Below are positions 48,482-58,700 of a DNA stretch of 64,000 bases, piece by piece. This DNA comes from Umbelopsis ramanniana AG (lineage: Eukaryota > Mucoromycota > Umbelopsidomycetes > Umbelopsidales > Umbelopsidaceae). The stretch is from contig NW_026252166.1 in the NCBI RefSeq assembly GCF_025399195.1, forward strand, positions 1 through 64,000, read 5' to 3'. The translations under genes and the position numbers were made by a program. Position 1 is the stretch's first letter. Each line of letters starts with the position of its first letter. The notes under the pieces were generated by a model. That model saw nothing but the letters and a program-made list of their open reading frames with translations, searched no databases and was not told the DNA's origin.

Positions 48482-50019
48482 ATGTCCGAATTCGCAGTGC
48501 CTAGTGCCCCAACACCGAAGCCACCTCCGCAAGGCCCAGCGCTCGCATATAACAAACCAGACTGGAGTTCTGCCGCGAAACTAAAGTACTCTTTTGAAAT
48601 TCTGAAGAATGGAACCGTAGTTCAAGAATTTGATGGTCCCGCCCGAGAATTCATAACCGTTGGTAAGTATTGTTACATGGAGAATGAGAGTAGAAAAGTG
48701 GAAAGAACAGAAAGAAGTTTAATGTGAAAACTGTTTTTCTAGGTCGGTTACCTCTGTGTGATTTAGAACTTGAGCACCCGGTGAGTGTAATTTTATAACA
48801 TGGCACATTTGGCAGAGCCACGTCTTACTGATACGAATATAGTCAATATCGCGCTATCATGCAGTCATTCAGTTCAATGATGATGGAAAGGCATTTTTGT
48901 ATGATTTAGGGAGCGGCCATGGAACTAGGATCAACAAAAAGCCTGTGGATAAACATAGCTATGTTCCTCTTGCCGAGGGGGATCAGATCAAGTTTGGAGA
49001 GAGTACGAGATTATGCATTTTCCATACAGAGTTCACAGAAGAAGAGGAAGAGCCCGAAGAGACGAAAAAGACTTCTATCTTGATTAAACGAAAGCAACCA
49101 ATGCCTGTCGAAGAAGATGAGGATCAGGGTGTTACATGGTATTACTTTGCCACCTTAGTACTTAAAAAAGGGATGTGCGAAACATTAACGGTGTTTATCA
49201 TTTAGGGGTCTGCCAGAGGATGCAGTAGATGAAGATGAGGAAGATGTAGACGAAAATGATCCAAAGGCGATTGAGGCAGCTGAAAAGCGTTTGGAAGAGA
49301 AAGCAGGTTTGTTAAGCGAAAATTGTGGACTGACCATTTTCGTTCTGTGGTTAATTGTTGCGTTTTATCCGCACCAGCTGCGCAAAAGGAGAGAATGAAG
49401 CGACTTTTTGGAGACGGCGACGACAGTGATGAAGATAGCTATTATGACCGCACGGGAGCAGGTCAGTCCTTGCTTATGCGTTGAATGTTGGCAGAATGTG
49501 ACTCTAAACCTAACGCCATATGAGCGCACGCAGTTGAAAAGCACAAATCTAGAAAGACTAACAAGGGTAAAGCCCAAAAAGTCGAAACTTACGACTCATT
49601 AATTGAGAAGCAGAAAATGACGCAAAAGCGCATAGCCGACATCGAAGACCAGCTGAAAAGCCTTCAAGGTAATGGAGGATGTTGGAGCGCTGTTACATTT
49701 AATACGTGCAAATTGAGAAACTGGTATTAACATCATGTTCAACAACAGATGAAGAAGAGGAAGAGAAGAGACAAATCGCCAGTAAAGAGGCTGTTGAAGA
49801 TGACCTCGACTCCTACATGGAAAAAATTGATACAGTCAAATCCCAGCGTGCAAGCAAGACGAACTTACAAAAAGAGCTACAAAAATTGACCAAGGTAGGG
49901 TTCTTCATAGGCGCTTAGGGTTGACTATAATCTTCCAGTTGTACTCAAACAATTTGCTATTGTAGGAATTACCTCGCTTAGAAAAACTTGTCAAGTTAAC
50001 CAAGCCTACCGAGTATTAA
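48482..50019 (+). CDS. Kanadaptin-like FHA domain protein
   Basis: Homologue of kanadaptin (SLC4A1AP), a mainly nuclear FHA protein linked to mRNA processing. Eight exons: 48482-48662, 48743-48780, 48843-49138, 49206-49306, 49378-49461, 49534-49668, 49749-49894 and 49966-50019, giving 344 aa, shorter than the animal protein. The FHA domain (about residues 35-135) includes FITVGRLPLCDLELEHPSIS, RYHAVIQF and YDLGSGHGTRINK, with the phosphothreonine-binding R, S and N positions present. Then acidic and coiled-coil stretches: ERMKRLFGDGDDSDEDSYYDR and IEKQKMTQKRIADIEDQL, both typical of kanadaptin. The ATG at MSEFAVPS was chosen because the frame upstream has no ATG. Confidence 0.85.
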
Positions 50020-50372
50020 TCCTAATATGGAGCACGTCAGTTATGCGCAGGAAAACCATAGACTTTGTAAATACAGGGATGTTGAAAGTAACATAATGCT
50101 CTCGGCGAATGAAAAGTGTCATATTTGAAGGATATGAGGACGTTCTGACGCGAGCTAACAACGATATGGCGAGGCAAGGCATTTGTTATAGCCAGGTGGG
50201 CAGTGGAACGAGAAAGGAAAGGATGTTCACCAAACCTTCAGAGTCAAGGTTTCCAATTAACATCTCAACAAACATTGGCCCTGTCACAGCAAGCAAGTAT
50301 GCTTGCTATTTACGCCAATATAGCTATAAATTTGATGGATGTGCCTTAGTAACATGAGCCACTGCGGGGTTC
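50020..50372. other. Convergent 3' region, kanadaptin and Nudix gene
   Basis: 353 bp between opposed stop codons. No feature recognised. Confidence 0.4.
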
Positions 50373-51225
50373 TCAGATGTATTTATTTTCTTTGAGCCAT
50401 TCTATAGCCATCCAGCCAGTCTGAACACTGGGAAGCATTACTTCGCCTCTCATGACCATTTGAGTAAAGTCGTCTATCGAGACATCCCGCACAACCTCCA
50501 TGTATTCCTCTGCGTCTCGTGGTTTGGGGTTGGTGTCTAAAGTTGGATTGATGCATATGTATGGTACAAAGCGGTTTTTTCCCCACTTGAGTTCAGAGAT
50601 TCCCTCTGGCTGGGAAGAAGGACATAAGTTGATCATATGACCTCCAGTCAATTGTGCTTCTTCCGACAACTCATGCTGTGCTGCTTCCTCTAGGCTTTGA
50701 TGCTTTCGGCGATCGAAAGAGCCTGCGGTACAAGTGTATTTCTAAGCAAAATAAAGCGAAAAATGTATAAGTATCATTACGCGAAGTCAGAAGTATGGGG
50801 CGACTGCTATCATGCCAATTACCACTTCGTTGGAACCTTGTACATATTCTTTCAATATGCACGTTGTTTTCTATTAAACATGAAAATGTATATGAGTTTG
50901 GTGTTGCTGTCGAGAGTTTATAGAATTTCCCCGTATCAGGCAATACGCATGCAGAACAACTACTCACGGTATTTGTATCAAAGGTAAAAACAGTGACGAA
51001 AGTTGGAAGCGGAGAGTCGTGGCCTACGACATCCCACTGAATCTCGCGACCATCCTCGAATCGAGTTGTACGTTGCCATACTGTGATGTACCTTGAACGT
51101 TTATTGGCTGATGTTTCAGAGTTGGGTGCATAAGTAGGTTGTCAAGTCAAGTGATAACGTTACCGTTTATAAACAATCTCATCTTTGAGAATAGTTGCAG
51201 CTGTGCCAGCGGTGTTGATATTCAT
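50373..51225 (-). CDS. Nudix hydrolase-like protein
   Basis: Exons: 51225-51164, 51091-50968 and 50741-50373, giving 184 aa. Family members cleave nucleoside diphosphates linked to another moiety (for example ADP-ribose) with Mg2+. Seen: YITVWQRTTRFEDGREIQWD (an N-terminal strand pair like ADP-ribose pyrophosphatases) and the Nudix-box region GSFDRRKHQSLEEAAQHELS with EEAQL. Compared with GX5EX7REUXEEXGU the first spacing is longer, Arg is His85 and Gly is Gln92, but the metal-binding glutamates E86, E89 and E90 remain. The 226-bp intron before the box is the longest among the confident models. Activity likely but substrate unknown. Divergent from the PSP1-family gene. Confidence 0.72.
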
Positions 51226-51633
51226 TTGCGAGAAGGTGAGAACAGACTGCGGGATTATAGGAGATGTAATGTGGAGGGGATGGAAACGAGTAAAAAAAAA
51301 AAAAACCTCGCTGACGTTGCTGCTCCAACCTTCGACACTTTAATAAATGCTAGACAGCCTTCTGACATTCGACTGAACGCCCTTTTTCCTGAATCATTAT
51401 TTTTTCCTCCCAGTTTTCTCCATTCCATTTACTGCTCTCTTCCTCCATCTCTTACCTCATCATCGCCAACGTAGGTTCGTTTTGACCACCCGACTTCTCG
51501 CTCAGCTACACACTCACTCACTTTAACTACTCCCCTATCTTTAACAGAGCTTGGCTCTAAACTGCCAACGTTACTTCATCCAGAACGTCTTACCCCTTTT
51601 TTTACAATTTGACCAAATCCATAATCGCAGTTA
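51226..51633. other. Divergent promoter, Nudix and PSP1 genes
   Basis: 408 bp between divergent ATGs. Long pyrimidine-rich tract at about 51400-51560, common in fungal promoters upstream of transcription starts, and an A13 run near 51292-51304. Confidence 0.45.
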
Positions 51634-53817
51634 ATGGATCAACAACAAGTAAAACCTTCTGTTCCTCGTTACTGTGTCTCATTCACCCCCAAGTTCCTGA
51701 TACCTATAATGCTTTCTTTTTCAGATTCACCACTTGCCTCAATCATCTCAGGAATTGGTAAGCACATACGCTACTTCTCTGTTTTTTGGTTTTCTCGGTT
51801 AATATTTACTTACTGCGCCTTTCAAGCAGCAAAAGGCATCACCAGAAGCGTCTTCTAACACCCAGATCAACGATGGCTCCGCTGGCTCTTCACCTAATTC
51901 AAAACCGATTCAAACTCCTTCTTTACCGTCTTCCGCTGCTGATAACAGTTGGAAGATTGTAGGTAGCCCTCCGCGTAAAGGCAGCATGCCTTTGTTCTCG
52001 TACATGAATAGCAAAGATAGCGATTTTGACGATTCTACTGGACTACCAACTCCTCGCACTCAAAGTTTTTCAGCCGCCAATGACCTTGACTTTAATCCCA
52101 ATCGTTTCCAGTCTCCCAGTATGACACCTCCAAACGCATTTCGAAGATCTTCGGTTGCTACCGATCCAAGTTGGGGTTCATTCAGTCCATTTCAGTGGTC
52201 AAGATCATCGATGTGGTCCGATAACCAGGTTTCTGAGCCATCTGCCAACACTCATGTTCGCAAGCACTCGTTGCCACTTGATAACGGTTTTGGTAGAGGA
52301 TTTGGTGGTGAGGATTTGCGATCTGCACCGATGGTACCGGACGTATCGCAAGATCCCATTTATAGAGAAAAGCGCAGCTCTTCATTTTCGGTTGGCCAGA
52401 GTAACCCAGGACTCGCTTTTGAGGAAAATAGTGACGATCAGATGAAGATGTCTACCTCAAGATTTCCCAACGCATTTCAATCTTCTCTAGCACCTATGAG
52501 CGAAGAAGAAGAGGACGACGATTTCAGTGCTGCGAGATTTCGAGCTAGGTCCAAGTCTTCAGGTGCTGCCTTTGGATTGCTCTCGTCTTCTGAGCTAGCG
52601 TACATGAACCAGCTCAATCACCCGTTTCACTCTCCACGTGTATCTGAACCATACGTCAATGACCAACCACCAACGCTTGGAAATGGTTCACGTCGACCTT
52701 CTGTTATTGGCTCACCTACATTTGATGTTAATCCACTTTTTACTGTGCCTGCGGGATCTAAGGAGCCGCTAGCCATGCTTCGACCCCAACGTCGATTTTC
52801 TTTTGCCACGGATGTTCCTGAGATGTCTGGCCCGTCTAAGGAATCCGTCACCGCTATTGGGTAAGCTTCATTTGTCGTCTTTTTGAACCGAACTGATAGC
52901 TTATCATTCCCTCCCACGCCACCATTTTCGTCTTTATAGTCCAATGGATAGGATTGAACATAGAAGACAATCGATATCGACTGAAGCAATTGGAGCCAAT
53001 CTACAAACAGGTTTAAATGATGCCATGAAGAAGCTCAACCTGGAAACCACCTCTATACCTGAAGGCGGCTTAGCGGATGATTCACAGCCACGACAGCATA
53101 CAGGAGAGGTAGGAAAAGGCGTCCCATTACACCAACTTCAAGGGCACCGACAATTGTACATGGTTGAGTTCAAGGCCGGCAGGACTGATATATTCTACGT
53201 GGATGACCCAACTGGTAATGTGGTCATCCAAACTGGCGACTTAGTGATTGTAGAAGCTGACCGAGGCAAGGATTTGGGCAAGGTGACAGTCGATAACTTG
53301 ACTACCCAACAAGTGTCCATGCTTCAAGCTCAACAACAATTCGAGCAGCAAATGGTCGCGGATAACGACCCATCTTCAGGCTCCAGTGTCCAGCGCAAAG
53401 ACATTCACCCCAAGCGAATCTATCGCTTAGCCCAACCAAACGAAATAACATCACTTGTAAACAAAGGTGAAGATGAAACGAAGGCGAGATTACTATGCCA
53501 GAACAAAGTGAGACAAAAGAAACTACCCATGGAAGTGGTTGATGCTGAATATCAATGGTAAGGGATTAGCCAACACGAGTTTACTTGTTATGGTTGATTG
53601 ATTCTTTCTTTCTATTGCTTAGGGATCGACGTAAGCTCACATTTTACTTCGTGGCGGACCGACGGATTGATTTTCGTGAACTGGTGCGCGACTTGTTCAA
53701 AATATACAAGACGCGAATTTGGATGTAAGTTATGACATGGGTATGACGCTCATGCTTGCTGCCACTAACATGATGCCTGGCATTAGGTGCGCCGTCAACT
53801 CTATGGCCAAGACATAA
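51634..53817 (+). CDS. PSP1 C-terminal domain protein
   Basis: Exons: 51634-51648, 51725-51757, 51830-52860, 52940-53557, 53623-53724 and 53787-53817, giving 609 aa. The first 360 residues are Ser/Pro-rich and disordered. The PSP1 domain (about residues 433-605) reads [67 protein letters not shown] and [18 protein letters not shown], all strongly conserved. Yeast Psp1 was found as a suppressor of DNA polymerase alpha mutations, and bacterial relatives are in the YaaT/RicT group; the biochemical role is unsettled. The first coding exon is 15 nt and the last 31 nt; both were chosen from frame and splice sites. Confidence 0.87.
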
Positions 53818-54317
53818 GATGCAAACCACTTCCTTTACCTTAGTGGGCTGCCTCACCCAATAATTTCCCAGACATTAGATGGACACACTATTACCTGTAT
53901 AGACCCCCTCCCCTTTCTGATTTGACCCGACCCTTTAGACACCTTCTTTCAACTATCCCTCTTACATGTATTTCATTACTCTCAACACCAATGCCACCGC
54001 TTTAGATATCGTTCTTATATCATTAGCCTTCGTCCAAAGGTACCGCTGTACTTTAATAGAATTAGATATGATTGCGCGAGATAATTCAAATAGAAGCAGT
54101 CGGGCAAGTGAGGATGATTCTGCGGGTGATTTCTTTTTCCAGAACCAAATTTGACTCAGGCAGAGCCGAATTTCTCCGCCGGTAAAATGCAGAGCATGTC
54201 GTCATGGGTGTTAGATACCTGACCTGGTTATCAAAATACCACATATAAAAAGAGCTATCTATCTATCACAGTCATCTTACTCGAATATCTTTCTTTCCCT
54301 CATAAAATAATTTTCCT
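53818..54317. other. Intergenic, PSP1 gene to phosphate carrier
   Basis: 500 bp between two plus-strand genes: the 3' UTR of the PSP1 gene and the promoter of the carrier. No RNA gene or repeat recognised. Confidence 0.4.
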
Positions 54318-55442
54318 ATGTCTTTGTTCCCATCAAGAGAAGTGGCTTCCGCTGTCATCTCCTCGCCGCTGAGTCCTAATAAGAAGCAAAGCCAGCGTGT
54401 ATCTCCCGCTCGCTTCATTGCCGCTTCGATCAATGAAAAGGCCTTTGTAGCTTCTGCTCCCATTGAATTGTATACTACAAACTATTTCCTGACCTGTGCC
54501 TTGGGAGGTGCTTTGGCTTGCGGTCCCACTCACGCTCTAGTGACACCTCTTGACCTTGTCAAGTGCCGTGGCCAAGTGCAGCCTGGTGTCTACAAAGGTA
54601 CTTTTGATGGATGGTCCAAGATTTACAAGGCCGAAGGCTTCAGAGGCATCTTCACTGGTGTAGGTCCCACTGCCATCGGTTATTCAATGCAGGGAACTGG
54701 AAAGTACGGTTTCTACGAGTTCTTCAAATACCAGTATGGTCAGATTGCTGGTGAGGAAGCTGCTCATAAGTATCGTACCGCATTGTATCTAGCTGCCTCC
54801 GCGTCTGCCGAATTCCTGGCTGATATTGCCCTCTGTCCTATGGAAGCTCTCAAAGTCCGCATGCAAACTTCCATTCCACCATTTGCTGCTACCACGAGAG
54901 AAGGTTTTGCTAAGCTCAAGGCAGCTGAAGGATTGGGTGGTTTTTACCGTGGCCTCGTTCCACTTTGGGGAAGACAAATCCCATACACTATGATGAAGTT
55001 TGCCAGTTTTGAACGTGTTGTCGAGCTCATCTACAGCAATTTCTTGAGCAAGCCCAAATCATCGTATAACAAGTTCCAACAGTTGGAAGTCAGTTTTGCC
55101 GGCGGTTACATTGCTGGTGTCTTCTGTGCTGCTGTTTCTCACCCCGCTGACGTTTTGGTGTCTAAATTGAACAACCAAGCTAAGTCTGGAAATTCGCCTG
55201 GTGTAGGAGCTTTGATTCAAGAGCTCGGCTGGAAGGGACTGTGGCGTGGATTGAGCCAACGTATCGTCATGATCGGTACCTTGACTGCCTTGCAGTGGCT
55301 CATTTACGATAGTTTCAAGGGTAAGTTCGCAAAGCAAACAATTCTCTTATTTAAGAATATTTCGGATTGTGTAACATGCATGTGCTCATACCTTTTTTTT
55401 TTTTTGTTAGTGTACGTCGGTTTGCCCACCACTGGTCATTAA
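54318..55442 (+). CDS. MIR1: Mitochondrial phosphate carrier
   Basis: Inner-membrane symporter that imports phosphate with protons for ATP synthesis. Exons 54318-55320 and 55411-55442, giving 344 aa. Three carrier repeats carry the signature PX[D/E]XXK/R: TPLDLVKCRGQ, CPMEALKVRMQ and HPADVLVSKLN. GVGPTAIGYSMQGTGKYGFYE is diagnostic for the phosphate carrier. The N-terminal 50 residues are Ser/Arg-rich, as in carriers with a presequence (Pic2 or mammalian SLC25A3 style). The last 10 residues (YVGLPTTGH) come from exon 2; retaining the intron would give a different tail. The choice between Mir1 and Pic2 is unresolved. Confidence 0.93.
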   Translation: MSLFPSREVASAVISSPLSPNKKQSQRVSPARFIAASINEKAFVASAPIELYTTNYFLTCALGGALACGPTHALVTPLDLVKCRGQVQPGVYKGTFDGWSKIYKAEGFRGIFTGVGPTAIGYSMQGTGKYGFYEFFKYQYGQIAGEEAAHKYRTALYLAASASAEFLADIALCPMEALKVRMQTSIPPFAATTREGFAKLKAAEGLGGFYRGLVPLWGRQIPYTMMKFASFERVVELIYSNFLSKPKSSYNKFQQLEVSFAGGYIAGVFCAAVSHPADVLVSKLNNQAKSGNSPGVGALIQELGWKGLWRGLSQRIVMIGTLTALQWLIYDSFKGKFAKQTILLFKNISDCVTCMCSYLFFFLLVYVGLPTTGH

Positions 55443-55713
55443 GCGAAATGGCTATGCTGTTTAAAGAATTGTATGATGCTATTTCGTCTAGAGATTTCTC
55501 CTATCCTAATGTATATATTTCAAAGCGAATACTGCGTATTTGCCTCGTCTCTCGCTTCGATACAATACAACAGCAAAAAACTCCAAAATATAAAAGCCGT
55601 ATGATATCATTAATATGAGATAAGATCTCATCAAATTTTTCAATTGGGGTTATCGAAAGGTTATATGTTACATGTCATGAAATTAAAAATCTATAATGGA
55701 TTCGCAGGGATCA

Positions 55714-58700
55714 TTAGGTCAATTTTTGACGCTTGGAGCGGTGATCCGAGGGTGGTATGCTTTCTTCATCAGCGGTATGCTTTGAGCAGCTTTCAAGTAC
55801 GCGAGAAAGCTCAGGTATGAGGATAGGTTTGGCGATATAGTCTTTACAGCCAGCTTGCAGACATTGTTCCCTATCTCCTCTCATAGCTAATGATGATGGA
55901 TGAGTTAGTTAGCAACGGGTATAACTATTGGCTATGTAGTGGCATGTAAACTTACCGTTAGCCGTCATAGCGACTAATGTAGGGCGCACATCAGGTGGAT
56001 ATTTTTCACAAGCCTCTCTCGCAACGGTCAACCCATCCTTCTTTGGCATATTCAAATCCAAGAAGACAATGTCATACGTCGTAGCTTCCATCATATCCAA
56101 TGCTTCCGCGCCATCATTTGCAATATCGGTAGTAAATCCCATTCGCTTAAGGAGCTGAACGATGACTTTTTGATTAATGATGTTGTCTTCGGCCACCAAG
56201 ATTTTGAGTAGTCCAGTACGGTTAGAGATATTTTTGGGAATGACAGAAGGTCTCTTTACAGCGTCTATGGAAGGCGTCAATCGTCTTGGCCGGCCATCAG
56301 AGATTGATTGTTTCGTTCCAGCCACCAAAGCAGAGAATGCGTCCAGTAAGGCAGTAATAAGGCGGCTTCGTCTCACAGGTTTGTTACACACTGTGCCGAT
56401 ACGACGTCCTTCCATAGCCGTGGCCGACAATCGAACTCCTAACGGTGTCATCATGATCGCCTCCGCCGCTACTCGCTTATTCTCGCTTTCCCATTTGCGA
56501 ATTCTACTTAAAAGTCGGATGCCTTCGAGATCGGCTACTTTGATATCGGCATTGGCAGCATTCTTGGCTCCAACTCTTGCATCGATGAGCAGGACTCGGA
56601 TGTTGAACTGAATGAGCAGAGCAGTCGCGTCCTGGAAGGTGGTTGCCACATGAACATGAACACCCAGGGCTTCAATCAACGTTCTCAATACATCTCGGGT
56701 GACCTCATTGCTATCTACGATTAGGCAGTGAAGTCCATATTGTCTCAGTTTGATCAAAGCTTCTACATCCGGTGATTCTTGCGACGGCTGAGGTGTTGTT
56801 TGAATGGTGAAATGGAATGTTGAGCCTTGGTTGGTACCTTTGCTTTCGACCCACATGTAACCGCCCATCGTAGCTGAGAGTCTCTCGGCAATGCTCAGAC
56901 CCAATCCGGTGCCACCATGAATGCGAGTAGTACTATTATCAATTTGACTGAACAGCTTGAAAAGTCTGAAGAATCGATCAGGAGGTATACCGATGCCAGT
57001 GTCGGAAACACTAACGTGTAACATATGTGTTGGTGGAGTAGGGAATGGAATGCTCGTTTCACCTGTACTGGACATCCCAGCTCCGGAAGCCTTGGCTACA
57101 CCACTGTTTTGTAATTGCAGGCCTTCTTCCTTAGTATACAATTTGACAGTGATGATGACCTGGCCGTGGTCAGTGAACCTGAACGTTGAAAAAAAAATTC
57201 GATTAGACAATCCATTTTTTTTAATATACATTTATGCCACCTAGTCGTCATTGCGTTACTTACTTGACAGCATTACTTAGTACTACAGATGAAAAGAGAC
57301 GATCAGATAGCTAGTTAGTCAGTGATCAATCACTTTCAATACCTATGCCATTTCAAACAGTCTACTTACAATTAATGACAATCTGTCGAAACCGAGTAGA
57401 ATCACCGAGAATCCAGTCATTCACTTGATCACCATCCTGGTTCCAAAAGACAATTTCAATCCCTTTGCTAGCGGCTTTCGCTGAAACAACATCCATGACA
57501 CTTTCCGCACAAGAGCGGAGTGAGAAGGGATGACATTCTAGGTCCAGTTTGTCGGTCTCGATTTTGGTGAAGTCTGGAATAAAGAACAAAACGAGTCAGA
57601 TGATGAATTATCTGAATACATAATAAAAAAAACCACAAATGTTACAGCGTAGAAAACGATTTGCGTACCAAGAATGTCATTGATGATGTTTAAAAGTTCT
57701 TCGCTACTGTTTCGAATCGTTTCAGTATAGTCCATTTGTTGAGTGTCCAGCTCTGTATCTTGAAGTAAATGCGTCATTCCGATAACGGCATTGAACGGTG
57801 TGCGAATTTCTAGATACTATACGTTAGTTCCGCTGCTTACATCGACAAACAGCTGTTTACTATTGAAAAGCAAAAGCTTACCATGACTCATGTTGGCGAG
57901 GAAGAGATTCTTCATCTGCGTCGCTTGTTCAGCTTGCTCTTTTGCTACTCTCATTTCCTGTTCAGCCTTCTTCCTATTTTCGATTTCAAGTTCCAATCGA
58001 CGATTTTTCTCTTGCAGTTCGATGGTTCGTTCATTGACTTTATGTTCCAAATCGATGCTGTATTCCTTGATTTGCTCATGGCTCTTGGTCAAGTTTTCAT
58101 TTGCATCATTCAAATCTTTATACAGACGAGCTTTTTGAATGGAAATGGCTGCTTGTGACGAAAGCAACTGCAAAATATCCCTTCTTTCTTGTGTAAAGCC
58201 GTTGTAAACCTGAGTATTTTCAAGGTACAACACGCCAATTAGCAATCCTTGGTGCGTAATGGGAATGCACATGATGCTCTTTGGATTTTTTGCTAAAATG
58301 TAGTCATCGGCTTGAAATAGAGAATTAGGCTGGTTGGTATCATTTATAACCGTTTGCTTGGTGTTCACAACGTAGTAAACGATAGATACTGGCAGAGTCT
58401 CTCGACAATCTTCCAGAGGCAACAGAGAGTCAGCTAAAGTGACTTGGCGTTTGTCAGAGTGGCAAGCCGACGCCTCCACAAACAGCTTTTTTTGTTTTTC
58501 CAAGAGTAGGACTACTCGCTCAGCGCTAGCAGTTTGTAGCAAGATGTGCATTAATTTCTCCAATAATGTGTCCAGCACAATTTCTTCGGAGAGCACAAGG
58601 GAAGCCTGCATCACGGTATCCAGATCAAGGCTGGTAATAGTATTAGATTCGCCAAAAATATAGGATTGACTAGTAGATAGAGAAGTGATAGCTGATACAG

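Noticed and set aside
56177-56611. 144-codon plus-strand frame within the histidine kinase
   Set aside because: Antisense to the receiver domains and without known motifs.
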